64,000 nucleotides of DNA from Stappia indica (GCF_001696535.1 NZ_MBQE01000004.1:620001-684000); one strand, 5' to 3'; positions 35,017 through 44,133 are shown, counted from the stretch's first letter. Program-made: numbers and translations. The notes: generated from the sequence alone by a model not told the origin.

Positions 35017-36591
35017 TTACTCGCCCGCCGCCGCGGCTGCCTGGGCCTCCGGGCCCGCGAGCAGGTCGCGCCGCCGGATCATCAGACCAGAGATGACGAT
35101 GGCAAGAACCGAAAGCAGGGCGACGATCCACATCAGCACCGAGAAGGCGGAGGCGAAGCTCGCCTGGCCGAACTCGGTGACGGCCGGCTGGACGTCGATC
35201 GGTGCGCTGGCAACGGCACCGGCGAAGTCGCCGCGGGCGATGAAGTTCGCCGTGTTGGTCAGGCCTTCGCCGAGCGCGGTCGCCAGATCGCCCGAGCCGC
35301 CGAGCTGCAGCGTGATGCTGGACAGCAGGATGGCACCGAACACCGAGATCGACAGGGTGAAGGAGCCGTGGCGGAAGGTGATGTTGACGCCCGAGGCGAC
35401 GCCCGCCTTCTCCGGCGGGACGACGGCGGTGGCGACGTTGGAGAGCTCGCCGTTGATGAGGCCGGTGCCGAGGCCCAGCAGCAGGAAGGCGACCACCCAC
35501 ACGACCACCTCGGCCGGCGGAGCGATGGCGAGCCACAGGAAGCCGACGGCGACCAGCGCGCAGCCGAAGGCGATGAGACCGCGCACGCCGAGACGTTCGG
35601 GCGAGGCGAGCCGCGCGCCGAGCGGGGCGACGAGCAGCAGGGGGATGGTCATCGGCAGCAGCATCAGGCCGGCCGAAGACGCGGACATTTCATGCACCAC
35701 CTGGAAGTAGATCGGCAGGTACACCAGCATGACCCAGAAGGTGATGCTGTTGAGCACGCAGACCAGCTGTACGCCGGTGAAGGTGGGAATGCGGAAGAGG
35801 CGCAGGTCGAAGGCCGGCTTCTTCACGCTGGTCTCGATCCACACGAACAGCAGGAACAGCACCACGGCGCCGGCAATGGCCGCCAGGATGGTGTCGCTGC
35901 CCCAGCCGCGCTCGCCGCCCTCGATCACCGCGTAGGAGAGGCAGCCCAGCGCACCGGTGAAGGTGAGGATGCCCGGCCAGTCGAGGCCGCCCGCATTGTC
36001 GTCGGAGGATTCCTGCACGCGCCAGTAGCAGAGCGTGATCAGCACCGCGACGATCGGCACGTTGAGCAGGAAGATCCAGCGCCAGCTCAGCAGGTCGACG
36101 AGAATGCCGCCGACGATGGGCCCGAAGGCCGCGCCGCAGCCGATCGACACGCCCCACAGCGCGAAGGCCTGGGCCCGGTCGGAGCCCTGGAACGCATTGG
36201 AGATCAGCGCGACGCCGAGGATCAGCATGGCCGAGGCCGAGAGCCCTTGCGCGACGCGGCCCCAGATCAGCGCCGATGGCGTGTCGGCGAGGCCGACGAT
36301 CAGCGAGGTGGCGCCGAACAGGGCAAGGCCGATGACCATCACCCGTCTGCGGCCGAACCTGTCGGCGATGGCGCCGACTGCGATCAGCACCGAGGTGTAG
36401 GCGATGTTGTAGGCGTTGATGATCCACTGGAGCTCGGCGAAGCTCGCCTTCAGCTCCCGCTCGATGGACGGCAGCGCGATGGCGACCACCGTCACGTCGA
36501 GAATGACGAGGAACGAGCCGAGCGCGGCGACCGCGAGCGTTGGCCAGTTGCCCATCAAGGAGGAACGTGGTGTCGATTGGACTGAGGTCAT
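35017..36591 (-). CDS. MFS efflux transporter, DHA2 (EmrB/QacA) family
   Basis: 524 residues from ATG 36591, with about 14 membrane helices. Motif A GAIADRFGRRRVMVIG and the antiporter motif C region GVSIGCGAAFGPIVGG are present; the first helix ends LDVTVVAIALPSIERE, typical of DHA2 drug/H+ antiporters. Members export drugs or natural products. The position at the end of the - strand module and next to the siderophore module suggests export of one of their products. The open frame runs far upstream of this ATG, but those residues are not transporter-like. Confidence 0.9.
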   Translation of the reverse strand: MTSVQSTPRSSLMGNWPTLAVAALGSFLVILDVTVVAIALPSIERELKASFAELQWIINAYNIAYTSVLIAVGAIADRFGRRRVMVIGLALFGATSLIVGLADTPSALIWGRVAQGLSASAMLILGVALISNAFQGSDRAQAFALWGVSIGCGAAFGPIVGGILVDLLSWRWIFLLNVPIVAVLITLCYWRVQESSDDNAGGLDWPGILTFTGALGCLSYAVIEGGERGWGSDTILAAIAGAVVLFLLFVWIETSVKKPAFDLRLFRIPTFTGVQLVCVLNSITFWVMLVYLPIYFQVVHEMSASSAGLMLLPMTIPLLLVAPLGARLASPERLGVRGLIAFGCALVAVGFLWLAIAPPAEVVVWVVAFLLLGLGTGLINGELSNVATAVVPPEKAGVASGVNITFRHGSFTLSISVFGAILLSSITLQLGGSGDLATALGEGLTNTANFIARGDFAGAVASAPIDVQPAVTEFGQASFASAFSVLMWIVALLSVLAIVISGLMIRRRDLLAGPEAQAAAAAGE

Positions 36592-36851
36592 TGTCTGTTT
36601 CCCGAATGCGTTTGCGAAAGGCCGGCGCCGGTTGGCGAGACCTCCCTCGGCGAAGTGCCGTGAAACGACTGCAAGGCGGGAAAGGGGCGGTTCTCCTCCC
36701 GCAAGCGCTGCGCGCGAACGATGGCGATCCGGGTGCAACCCCGCATCGTTGTTGATCTTTTCTGCGCCTTGCACGGGAAAATCTAAAGGCCGCCCGGAAG
36801 CGGGGGAAATATATAATTCCGCAGGGTTCAGGTGCCTTTGCGACTGACGTT

Positions 36852-37907
36852 TCACGGCCCGGAAAGGGCCGGAAGCAGCGTGCCCGAGGCGGGCAGGAAC
36901 GGCGCAAGCTCGGCGTCCGCGAAGCGGTGCGTGTGGGCTAGCGTCCAGGCCGGACGGCGGTCGCGGTCGATCATCGCCGCACGGATCCCTTCCGCGAAAT
37001 CCGGGTGGATCAGCAGCTGCGAGACCACGGCATATTCGAGACCGAGCGCGGCCTCCAGGCTTCCCGGACGGCGGGCGCGGGCGAGCACCTCCAGCGTCAG
37101 CGCGAGCGCAAGGGGCGACGCCTTGAGGAGGGAGCGGGCGGCGCGTGCGCAGGGCTCGCCGCCGGCTTCCAGCCGGGCGAGGATCTGCGGCACGTCGGGG
37201 CCGGCGAAGGCGTGCTCCAGCTCCACCGAGAACTCGGGAAGTCGCGGAGCGTCCGAGGCGGGCGGCACGGGCGCGGGCAGGGCGGCGAGGCCCTGTTCGC
37301 TGAGGGCCCGGGCAAGCTCGGGCATCTGCTGCGCAGCGACCCGGTAGCACACGAGACCGAGCGCGGCGGCCGCATCCGCACTGATCCTCTCGCCCGTCAG
37401 CGCGATGAAGGCGGCAAGCGGGGCGGGGAGGCCGGAGAGAAGATGCGAGGCGCCGGAATCGGGGATCCAGCCGATGCCGCATTCCGGCATGGCGAAGCTC
37501 GCCCGCTCGCTGGCGACCGGGTGGCTGGCGTGCAGCGCCAGCCCGAGGCCGCCGCCCATGGCAGTGCCGTCGATCAAGGCGACGACAGGCTTGGGATAGC
37601 GGGCAAGGGCGAGGTCGAGATGGTATTCGGCAAGGCAGTGGCCGCGCGCGCCCTCAATGTCGCCCTGGACCATCCGGCCATGCACGGCGGCAATGTCGCC
37701 GCCGGCGCAAAAGGCCCGCCCGCCGACCGCATCCAGGACGACGAGGTCGACGGCCGGATCGGCGCGCCAGTCCTGAAGCGCCAAGGCGATGCCGGCAAGC
37801 ATCGCCTCGCTCAGCATGTTGAGGGCGCGGGGGCGGTTCAGTGTGATCCGTCCGGCGCGGCCCTCCCGCCGCACGATGAGTTCGCCGTCCGGCGCGGCGG
37901 CGCTCAA
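36852..37907 (-). CDS. Crotonase-family enzyme, 3-hydroxyisobutyryl-CoA hydrolase-like
   Basis: 351 residues if it starts at TTG 37907, which overlaps the stop of the upstream ketosynthase gene (TTGA); the frame has no better ATG before the conserved core. Crotonase signatures: ITLNRPRALNMLSEAM, AFCAGGDI and GTAMGGGLGLALH for the oxyanion hole, then MPECGIGWIPDSGASHLLS with the Glu and Asp found in 3-hydroxyisobutyryl-CoA hydrolases. The C-terminal half (SLLKASPLALALT) also matches that subgroup (~350 residues). It may release or rehydrate an acyl thioester of the adjacent ketosynthase/ACP pathway rather than serve valine breakdown. Confidence 0.82.
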   Translation of the reverse strand: MSAAAPDGELIVRREGRAGRITLNRPRALNMLSEAMLAGIALALQDWRADPAVDLVVLDAVGGRAFCAGGDIAAVHGRMVQGDIEGARGHCLAEYHLDLALARYPKPVVALIDGTAMGGGLGLALHASHPVASERASFAMPECGIGWIPDSGASHLLSGLPAPLAAFIALTGERISADAAAALGLVCYRVAAQQMPELARALSEQGLAALPAPVPPASDAPRLPEFSVELEHAFAGPDVPQILARLEAGGEPCARAARSLLKASPLALALTLEVLARARRPGSLEAALGLEYAVVSQLLIHPDFAEGIRAAMIDRDRRPAWTLAHTHRFADAELAPFLPASGTLLPALSGP

Positions 37908-38914
37908 TGGTGGATGAGGGCCGCCGACCAGGCGAAGCCCGCGCCGTTGGAGACGACCATCACCTTGTCGCCGGTGCGGATCAGGTTCTGCTCCACCGCT
38001 TCCGCATAATTGATGACCATGTCGCTTTCCTGCACATGGCCGCGATGCTTGAGCGCGCTGGTGTAGACCTTCTCCGGCGGCAGGCCGAACTTCTTCATGA
38101 AATAGGCCTGATCCCAGGTCGAGAAGGTCGGATAGACGTAATAGTCGACGTCGTCGAAGCCAAGGTTCAGCTTGTCGAGCAGCTGGGTCATCACCTTGCC
38201 GAACATGCGGAAGTTGATCGGGATGACGCCCTCGTTGAACTTGTCCATCTTGGCGTACATGTGCAGCAGCCGCTCGGTGACTTCCTCGTTCGGCTGGCGG
38301 TTCTGCAGGCCCGGCACGTACCACACGTCGTGCAGCCGGCCGATGGAGATGGTCTCCACGCCAAGGATGCGCGCGCGGGTCGCGTTCTTGCGCAGGACAA
38401 GCGCGCTGCCGCCGTCGCTCGCCACGGTGATCGGGTAATAGGTCTTGTTGAGATCCGGCGTGCGGTCGCCGGCGAACAAGAGCGCCGTCGTGACGTCATC
38501 GTCGGCCAGCATCAGGGAGACGACGGTCTTCAGCGCCAGGTGATAGCTGGCGCAGCCGCCGGTGTTGACGGCGGTGGCGAAGGCGTTGTCCAGCCCCAGC
38601 TCCTGCTGCACGAGACCGGCGGCCGACCAGGTCGGGCCGACATAGTCTTCCGGGATCGAGGTGAAGTCGACGACGAGATCGACCTCGCCCGGCGCGACGC
38701 CCGCCTGATCGAGCGCGCGGCGCGCGGCCTCGATGGCGAGCACCGAGGGCAGCTCGTCGGTGACGTGGATGTCGTGGATGCCGATGTCGCGCTGGAAGTC
38801 GATGTTCTTCGACAGGGTGCCGAAGGGCACGTCCTCGTCGCGGAACACGTCCGCCACCAGCTTCTTGTCGGGCGGAAGGTAGAAGGCTTCGGAAAGGATG
38901 CCGACGTGGTCCAT
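37904..38914 (-). CDS. Ketosynthase III (KASIII/FabH-like) with active-site Cys
   Basis: 336 residues from ATG 38914 (AGGGAG upstream). Thiolase fold with the nucleophile C121 in NTGGCASYHLA. Comparing with FabH by eye, the His of the HQAN-type motif falls on YPTFS (~261-265) and the Asn on KHRGHVQESD (~289-298), so the usual Cys-His-Asn triad is not conserved; H290 or H293 may substitute. It is not a housekeeping FabH. It probably condenses or transfers an acyl group onto the ACP encoded nearby. 14 bases separate it from its paralogue upstream, suggesting a heterodimer like PqsBC. Confidence 0.82.
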   Translation of the reverse strand: MDHVGILSEAFYLPPDKKLVADVFRDEDVPFGTLSKNIDFQRDIGIHDIHVTDELPSVLAIEAARRALDQAGVAPGEVDLVVDFTSIPEDYVGPTWSAAGLVQQELGLDNAFATAVNTGGCASYHLALKTVVSLMLADDDVTTALLFAGDRTPDLNKTYYPITVASDGGSALVLRKNATRARILGVETISIGRLHDVWYVPGLQNRQPNEEVTERLLHMYAKMDKFNEGVIPINFRMFGKVMTQLLDKLNLGFDDVDYYVYPTFSTWDQAYFMKKFGLPPEKVYTSALKHRGHVQESDMVINYAEAVEQNLIRTGDKVMVVSNGAGFAWSAALIHH

Positions 38915-38928
38915 CTGGATCTCCCTTG

Positions 38929-39945
38929 TCAGTATTGCAGCAAGGTGGCGCCGTAGAGGAAGCCGTGGCCATGGGTGGCCAGCAGCACGTTGGTGCCGGC
39001 GGGCGGGGCCTCCTCCTCCAGCTCCAGCATGTTGAGGACGAGGTCCGAGGCATGCAGGTGCCCGCGCGAGGCAAAGCCGGACGGCACCAGCCGCTCGCCG
39101 GCGCCGAGGCTGTCGCCGACCGCCTGCGCGTCCGAGGCGGAGATGTTGGCGGTGATGGTGCGGCCGATGTCGCTCCCCGACAGCCCGTGCCGGGCGAGCA
39201 GCTTGTCGACCAGCCCCTTGAGCTCGTTGGTGCGGTCGGCGCGCGCGTGCTTGGCCGCATCCAGCGTCAGCCGGTAGAGGTCGAGGCGGGTCGGGTGCTT
39301 CATGCCGCCGCCGGGAATGTTGAGGACGTCGTGCAGCGCACCGGTCGAGCGCATGGCGGTGCCGAGGATCCGGGCGCGGCCCGCCCCGCGCGCCACGATG
39401 ACGGCGCTCGCCCCATCCCCCAGCACGGTGAGCGGCGCGTCCTTGCCGGCGATCACCCGGTTGCCGGATATCGCCTGGTCGGAGGCCACCAGCAGCACCC
39501 GGTGCACGTCGTCGTTGGCGAGGATCAGCGCGCGGGCGAACTTGATCGCCGCATGCAGGTTCGACGAGTGGCCGCCGCTGTAACCGAGTGTGAAGGCGCG
39601 CTTGGCGCCGAGTTCGGCCTGCAGCTCGTTGCTCATCGACCAGGCCGGCTCGACATAGCGCTGCGGCATCATCGAGAAGTCGATGATGGCATCGAGGTCG
39701 AGCGGGGCAAGGCCGGCGGTGTCCAGCACCTTGCGCGACACGGCGACGGCCATGTCGGTGGGGCTTTCGCCCTCGAAGACGTGAACGCTGTCGACGCCGA
39801 GCCGCGCGGCGGCGGTGACATCGACCGGACCCGTCTCGCGGGCGATGATCTCGTCGAGCGTGCTGGTGCGCTCGGGCAGGTAATGGGCGGCCGCAAGCAG
39901 GCCGACAGATTCTCTGACGCGTTCTCTGGCGCTTTCGCGGGGCAT
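38929..39945 (-). CDS. Ketosynthase III-like paralogue lacking the catalytic Cys
   Basis: 338 residues from ATG 39945. Same fold and length as its neighbour, with matching landmarks (SGGHSSNLH for TGGCASYHL; SRGHLHASD for KHRGHVQESD; THGHGFLYGATL for SNGAGFAWSAAL). At the nucleophile position C121 of the partner corresponds to H126 here, so it should not form an acyl-enzyme by the usual route. A degenerate partner of an active ketosynthase is known in PqsB/PqsC and in type II polyketide chain-length factors. Gene order and the 14-base gap support a complex. Confidence 0.78.
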   Translation of the reverse strand: MPRESARERVRESVGLLAAAHYLPERTSTLDEIIARETGPVDVTAAARLGVDSVHVFEGESPTDMAVAVSRKVLDTAGLAPLDLDAIIDFSMMPQRYVEPAWSMSNELQAELGAKRAFTLGYSGGHSSNLHAAIKFARALILANDDVHRVLLVASDQAISGNRVIAGKDAPLTVLGDGASAVIVARGAGRARILGTAMRSTGALHDVLNIPGGGMKHPTRLDLYRLTLDAAKHARADRTNELKGLVDKLLARHGLSGSDIGRTITANISASDAQAVGDSLGAGERLVPSGFASRGHLHASDLVLNMLELEEEAPPAGTNVLLATHGHGFLYGATLLQY

Positions 39946-40094
39946 GGGATCCGGCTCCTGGCTGGGAGAAAAGGACGCGCCGACCCGTCCGCCCGCTCGC
40001 CCGCCGGCCGTGACGGCCAGCGGGCAAGGACCGGGCAGGGTGGCGCGGCCGATAGGGGCGCGAGCCGCTCGGGCGGCCTTCGAAACTGCGCCGC

Positions 40095-41816
40095 TCAGGC
40101 GGCGCGGGCCGCCCCGGTGCAGGCCTCGATGATTTCCGCCGGCACCGTGTGGTCGTCGTACCAGCGGCCCGACAGAGGCTTCTTCACCAGCGCGACATCG
40201 GCCGCGTAGGAGAGAATGTCGTCGTTGTGCCGGCCGATCTCCTGGCGCAGCGAGGCGGACAGCCCGCCGTCGAGCTCATAGGCCCGGTCGACGGAGCCCG
40301 TGAGGTAGCGCAGGTGGTCGATGCGGTCGTTGACGATCTTGATCGAGCGCTTGGTGATGCGGCCGAACTCCGCCTTGTCGTTGGCCATGACCTGCATCGC
40401 CTCGTACATGCTGGGCAGGAACTCGTCGCGCTTCATCCACTTGGTCTCGTAGTTCATCGCGTCGCGCCAGCGCGGCTGGGTGAGCGACTTGCGATGGGAC
40501 TCGAGATCGCGGTGGAAGACGGTGTAGCCGTGCTCCTCCGGCTGCTCGAACCACTGGCAGCCCGGGTCGAGGAACGGCACCATGCCGAAGATCGTCGGGA
40601 TCACCTTGTCGTTCGGGAAGCGCTGCATCAGCCGGCGCGAATAGGCGACCGTCTCCATCACCGAGGCATGGGTCTGCTTCGGCATGCCGATCGTGTACCA
40701 GAGGTAGAAGCCCTTGATGCCGACATCGAGCGCGGCGGCGATCCAGTCTTCCATCTCCTCGTTGGTATAGGTGCCGCGCCCGCTGAGCCGGCTGATCTCC
40801 ACGTCGTGCGATTGCGGCGACAGGTTGATGTAGATGTCGAGATTGGGCGCGACCTCGGCCATCTGCTTCAGCACGGACGGCTTGGTCAGGCGGAACTGCT
40901 CGAACGACACCGAACTGACGACGCCGCTGTCGTTGACCGCCTCCAGGTAGGAGAGCAGGCGCGGGGCGGATTCCGAGTAGGCCTGCAGCGTGTAGACGCT
41001 GAGCGGGGACTCGGTCTTGGGGAAGGTGGTGATCTCCCGCGCCAGCTGCTCCGAGCGGCGGTGGAAGACGGTCTTCTTCTCCACGTTCATCATCCGCTGA
41101 TAGGCCCAGCGCGAGCCCGAGCACCAGCCGCAGCTCTGCTGGCAGCCGGTGTTCGGCAGCACCATCAGGTTGGGCATGTTCAGCAGGTTGTCGGTCTTGG
41201 GGAACATCTTCGACCAGTCGATCGCCACGTCATTGAGCACGTCGGGCGTGTAGGTGTGACCGTTGTCGACGACTTCCCCCTTGTCCTTGTAGACCATGTT
41301 CTGCACGTCGAGGCGCCCGCGCACGCCGCGCTTGAGCTGCCCGACGAGATCGGCCAGCGGCTCCAGCGTGTCGTAGCCGCGGATGACGCCGTCGATCTGC
41401 GGGTACTGCATCATCTCGCGGGCATAGTAGGTGGAGACGATGCCGCCGAAGACGACGAAGCTCTCCGGGTGCACCTTCTTCAGCACCCCGGCGACCTCGA
41501 TGGAGCCCTGGCAGTGGGGCAGCCAGTGCAGGTCGATGCCGAAGGCGGGGGCGTCGAGATACTCGAACAGCTTCTCCACGTCGAGCGTGGGATGCTTGAG
41601 CATCAAGGAGGCCAGGTTGACGATCTTCACGTCCAGGCCGCGCTCGGCAAGGAAGCTCTTGATCGACAGGAAGCCGAGCGGGTGCATCTCGAAGATCGGG
41701 GTGACGTTGCTGCTCTCCTGGCTGGAATACCAGCCGAGCACGAAGTCGTCCCTGTTGCGGAAGTCGTAGATCGCCGGTGCATGGACCAGGATCAGGTCAG
41801 CCTTGATACGTGTCAT
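40095..41816 (-). CDS. Cobalamin-binding-domain radical SAM enzyme
   Basis: 573 residues from ATG 41816. Residues ~1-170 form a Rossmann-like cobalamin-binding domain (FGIDLHWLPHCQGS, VVFGGIVSTYYA); the DxHxxG motif for base-off B12 is not evident, as in many B12 radical SAM enzymes. The radical SAM CxxxCxxC motif is C225-C229-C232 (GCQQSCGWCSGS). The C-terminal ~150 residues are a family-specific helical part. Class B enzymes usually methylate unactivated carbons or rearrange them; the substrate here could be ACP-bound. 46 bases after the ACP gene. Confidence 0.88.
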   Translation of the reverse strand: MTRIKADLILVHAPAIYDFRNRDDFVLGWYSSQESSNVTPIFEMHPLGFLSIKSFLAERGLDVKIVNLASLMLKHPTLDVEKLFEYLDAPAFGIDLHWLPHCQGSIEVAGVLKKVHPESFVVFGGIVSTYYAREMMQYPQIDGVIRGYDTLEPLADLVGQLKRGVRGRLDVQNMVYKDKGEVVDNGHTYTPDVLNDVAIDWSKMFPKTDNLLNMPNLMVLPNTGCQQSCGWCSGSRWAYQRMMNVEKKTVFHRRSEQLAREITTFPKTESPLSVYTLQAYSESAPRLLSYLEAVNDSGVVSSVSFEQFRLTKPSVLKQMAEVAPNLDIYINLSPQSHDVEISRLSGRGTYTNEEMEDWIAAALDVGIKGFYLWYTIGMPKQTHASVMETVAYSRRLMQRFPNDKVIPTIFGMVPFLDPGCQWFEQPEEHGYTVFHRDLESHRKSLTQPRWRDAMNYETKWMKRDEFLPSMYEAMQVMANDKAEFGRITKRSIKIVNDRIDHLRYLTGSVDRAYELDGGLSASLRQEIGRHNDDILSYAADVALVKKPLSGRWYDDHTVPAEIIEACTGAARAA

Positions 41817-41862
41817 GGTGTCGCCATTCCTCGCGCGCCGGACCTTGGGGAGGTGATCTCCC

Positions 41863-42135
41863 TCAGGCCGCGGCCGACGTGATCTTGCTGTGACAGAAAC
41901 CGGAGAGCGCGTTCAGCGTCTTGTAGTTCTGCGAGGTGATCTCGTCCTCGTCGATGGCGATGCCGAATTCCTTTTCCATGTATTCGGTGACCTCGGCGAT
42001 GCCCAGCGAGTCGAGAATGCCGCTGTCCAGCAGGTTCTGTTCCGGGTCGATGCCGCCCGATACGTTCACGCCGGAGTTTTCCATCAGGTAGGCGAGCAGG
42101 TTCTTCTGTACGCTCATCAGGTCGGGTGCACTCAC
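41863..42135 (-). CDS. Free-standing acyl carrier protein
   Basis: 90 residues from GTG 42135, favoured by GGAGGA at good spacing; ATG 42117 (84 residues) is the alternative. Four-helix ACP with the phosphopantetheine serine in LLDSGILDSLGIAEV, followed by the acidic helix EYMEKEFGIAIDEDEI. It is not the AcpP of fatty-acid synthesis. It is the likely carrier for the ketosynthase pair, radical SAM enzyme and perhaps the acyl-CoA dehydrogenase. First gene of the run 42135-36852, preceded by an AT-rich promoter region. Confidence 0.88.
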   Translation of the reverse strand: MSAPDLMSVQKNLLAYLMENSGVNVSGGIDPEQNLLDSGILDSLGIAEVTEYMEKEFGIAIDEDEITSQNYKTLNALSGFCHSKITSAAA

Positions 42136-42465
42136 GGGCCTATCTCCTCCATCAGGCTGTCGCGGCTTCCGAACGGGAAGCCGGACCGTTGCAGTCCGTA
42201 CGGGCGGCGGATATTTCCGCTCGCGCCCTGTCATTCGCACAGTGACTGAACAGATATTCTTGTTGTTTTGAGAAATTTTCCCAACGGAAAGAGCTTATTG
42301 GGCAAGTATGGCAAGTCAATAACGCTATTCTGACTGAATTTCTATCGACTGATATGCCTTGTGTCTTTACGTATACGTAGAAGTGTCAGAGCGTTTCATG
42401 CTGCACTGCAGTCCGCGCCCGGCGAGACGAAGCGCCGGGCGCGAAAGGGGCGGTCAGGCGCGGCG
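42136..42465. promoter_or_regulatory. AT-rich promoter region of the ACP operon
   Basis: 330 bases between the acyl-CoA dehydrogenase stop and the ACP gene. AT-rich from ~42240 to 42390, with poly-T and TATTC/TTGACTTGCC-like stretches on the - strand, and a perfect 12-base palindrome TACGTATACGTA (42368-42379) as a candidate regulator site. The ACP operon therefore probably has its own promoter. Confidence 0.5.
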
Positions 42466-43614
42466 CTACAGGCCGAGCGCGCGCGCGGCGATGGTCCGCT
42501 GGATGTCGGACGTTCCGGAATAGAGCAAGCTGCCGACCGCATCGCGGAAGTCGCGCTCCACCTCGTAGTCGGCCATGTAGCCGTAGCCGCCATGGATCAC
42601 GACGGAGTTCTGGCACGAGGCGACCCAGGCCTCGCTCAGGTAGAGCTTGGCGAGCGCGGCCTCCATCGGGCAGCTGCCCTTGGTCTTCTTCAGCCAGGCG
42701 ACCTTGTAAAGCAGCAGCCGCGAGGTCTCGTGCCGCAGCTTCATGTCGACGATGCGGTTGGACACCGACTGGAACTTGCCGATCGGCTTGCGGAACTGGG
42801 TGCGCTTGTTGGCATGGGCGACGCACTGCTCCACCTGGTGCTCCATCGCGCCGACGAGGTTGGCCAGGATCGAGCTGCGCTCCCACTCCATCGAGTTGTT
42901 GAAGATGCGCCCGCCCTGGCCTTCCTTGCCGATGCGCGCGGTGACCGGCACGCGGCAGTCCTCCAGCGTCAGCCAGGCCATCGGCGAGGTGCGCAGGCCC
43001 ATCTTGCGGCGGTTCGGGCTGATGGTCAGGCCCGGCGTGTCGCGCTCGACGATGAAGCCGGTGAGGCCGAGCGAGCCGGCGCTCTTGTCGACCGTGGCGA
43101 AGATGACGAAGACGTCCGCGACCGGCCCGTTGGTGCAGAACACCTTGGCGCCGTTGAGCACGTAGTGGTCGCCGTCGCGCGTGGCGGTGGTGCCGAGGCT
43201 CATCACGTCGGAGCCGGCCTCCGCCTCGGTGATGCCGTGGGCGCCGATCAGGTCGCCGGCAATCAGCCCGCGCAGGTACTTGTCCTTCTGCTCCGGCGTG
43301 CCGAACTGGGCGATCGGCATCTGCACGGTCCACATCTGGCCGTTCATGCTGAACAGCAAGCCGTTGTCGCGGCAGCCGTAGCCGAGCGCCTCCATGGCCA
43401 GCACCGTGGTGATGATGTCCTGTTCGGCGCCGCCGTATTCCTTCTCGAAGGGAAGGCCGAGAATGCCGAAGTCGGCGATCTTGCGCCACAGGTCGCGGGA
43501 CAGGATGCACTCGGCATCGCGCTGCTTGAGGTCGCCCTCGTTGAGCTCGTCCTTGGCGAAGCGGACGACCTTCTCCTTGAAGGCCTCCTGCTCGGGAGTG
43601 AAGCTGAAGTCCAT
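42466..43614 (-). CDS. Acyl-CoA dehydrogenase with relocated catalytic base
   Basis: 382 residues from ATG 43614 (GAGGAGC upstream). Full-length ACAD: N-terminal helical domain, FAD/substrate loop ITEAEAGSD, and HGGYGYMADYEVERDFRD near the C-terminus. The common catalytic Glu (E in YEGTSxIQR) is Ser366 (YSGTSDIQR). A Glu occurs at E245 in SMEWERSS, the helix-G position that holds the base in isovaleryl-CoA and long-chain dehydrogenases, so it is probably active on a branched or long acyl chain. It may desaturate an acyl-ACP or acyl-CoA of this cluster. Divergent from the LysR gene. Confidence 0.88.
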   Translation of the reverse strand: MDFSFTPEQEAFKEKVVRFAKDELNEGDLKQRDAECILSRDLWRKIADFGILGLPFEKEYGGAEQDIITTVLAMEALGYGCRDNGLLFSMNGQMWTVQMPIAQFGTPEQKDKYLRGLIAGDLIGAHGITEAEAGSDVMSLGTTATRDGDHYVLNGAKVFCTNGPVADVFVIFATVDKSAGSLGLTGFIVERDTPGLTISPNRRKMGLRTSPMAWLTLEDCRVPVTARIGKEGQGGRIFNNSMEWERSSILANLVGAMEHQVEQCVAHANKRTQFRKPIGKFQSVSNRIVDMKLRHETSRLLLYKVAWLKKTKGSCPMEAALAKLYLSEAWVASCQNSVVIHGGYGYMADYEVERDFRDAVGSLLYSGTSDIQRTIAARALGL

Positions 43615-44133
43615 CTGCGCTCCTCGTGTTCCACTGGGATCTGGCGGGCGGACATGCACGCCGAAGGTCTGGTCCCCGGCCGGACGGGTTTGCGGGATTT
43701 GCACGGACGTCCGGCTGGTGGTTGGATGGCGGGGGCAGGTTTCGCCGGGCGGACTGCGGCCTCCGGACAGGGCGGGAGACATGGCTCCGCCGCTGCCTGG
43801 GGCTGACTTTTCCCCATGGCGAAAACTTCATTGATAATAGTGACAGTGATCTTCTGGGGAGGTTTATTCTTTGCGGGAACTCAAATTCGAACTCTTCGCG
43901 TCACTGATACGAAATACATATGCCATAATGTCCTCCCGATTTTGTGATCTCTGCCTTGGAATCCGATTTCGTTTATTGCACGGACTCCTGAAACGAGAAA
44001 CTAATTTTAATTACAACCAGAATACAACTTTCCGTTCGTGTCGAGAAATATATATTTTTGCCATATAAAGGTTTGCGTTCGAATTTTTGGGGACAGCAAA
44101 AATCGGCCAATCCTAGGGAGCAGAAGGCAAGCA
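43615..44133. promoter_or_regulatory. AT-rich divergent control region, ACAD / LysR
   Basis: 519 bases with no convincing gene. From ~43830 to 44110 it is strikingly AT-rich for this genome, with TATATATTTTTGCC-like stretches and opposing GTGAC/GTCAC elements (43840-43912). It is the expected site for LysR binding between its own gene and its target. Confidence 0.6.

Noticed and set aside
37904-39945. Housekeeping FabH (fatty-acid initiation)
   Set aside because: Neither paralogue keeps the Cys-His-Asn triad arrangement, and no plsX, fabD, fabG or acpP lies beside them.
36852-43614. HMG-CoA-synthase beta-branching cassette (ACP, ketosynthases, crotonase)
   Set aside because: The crotonase resembles 3-hydroxyisobutyryl-CoA hydrolase, only one is present, and no modular polyketide synthase occurs in the window.
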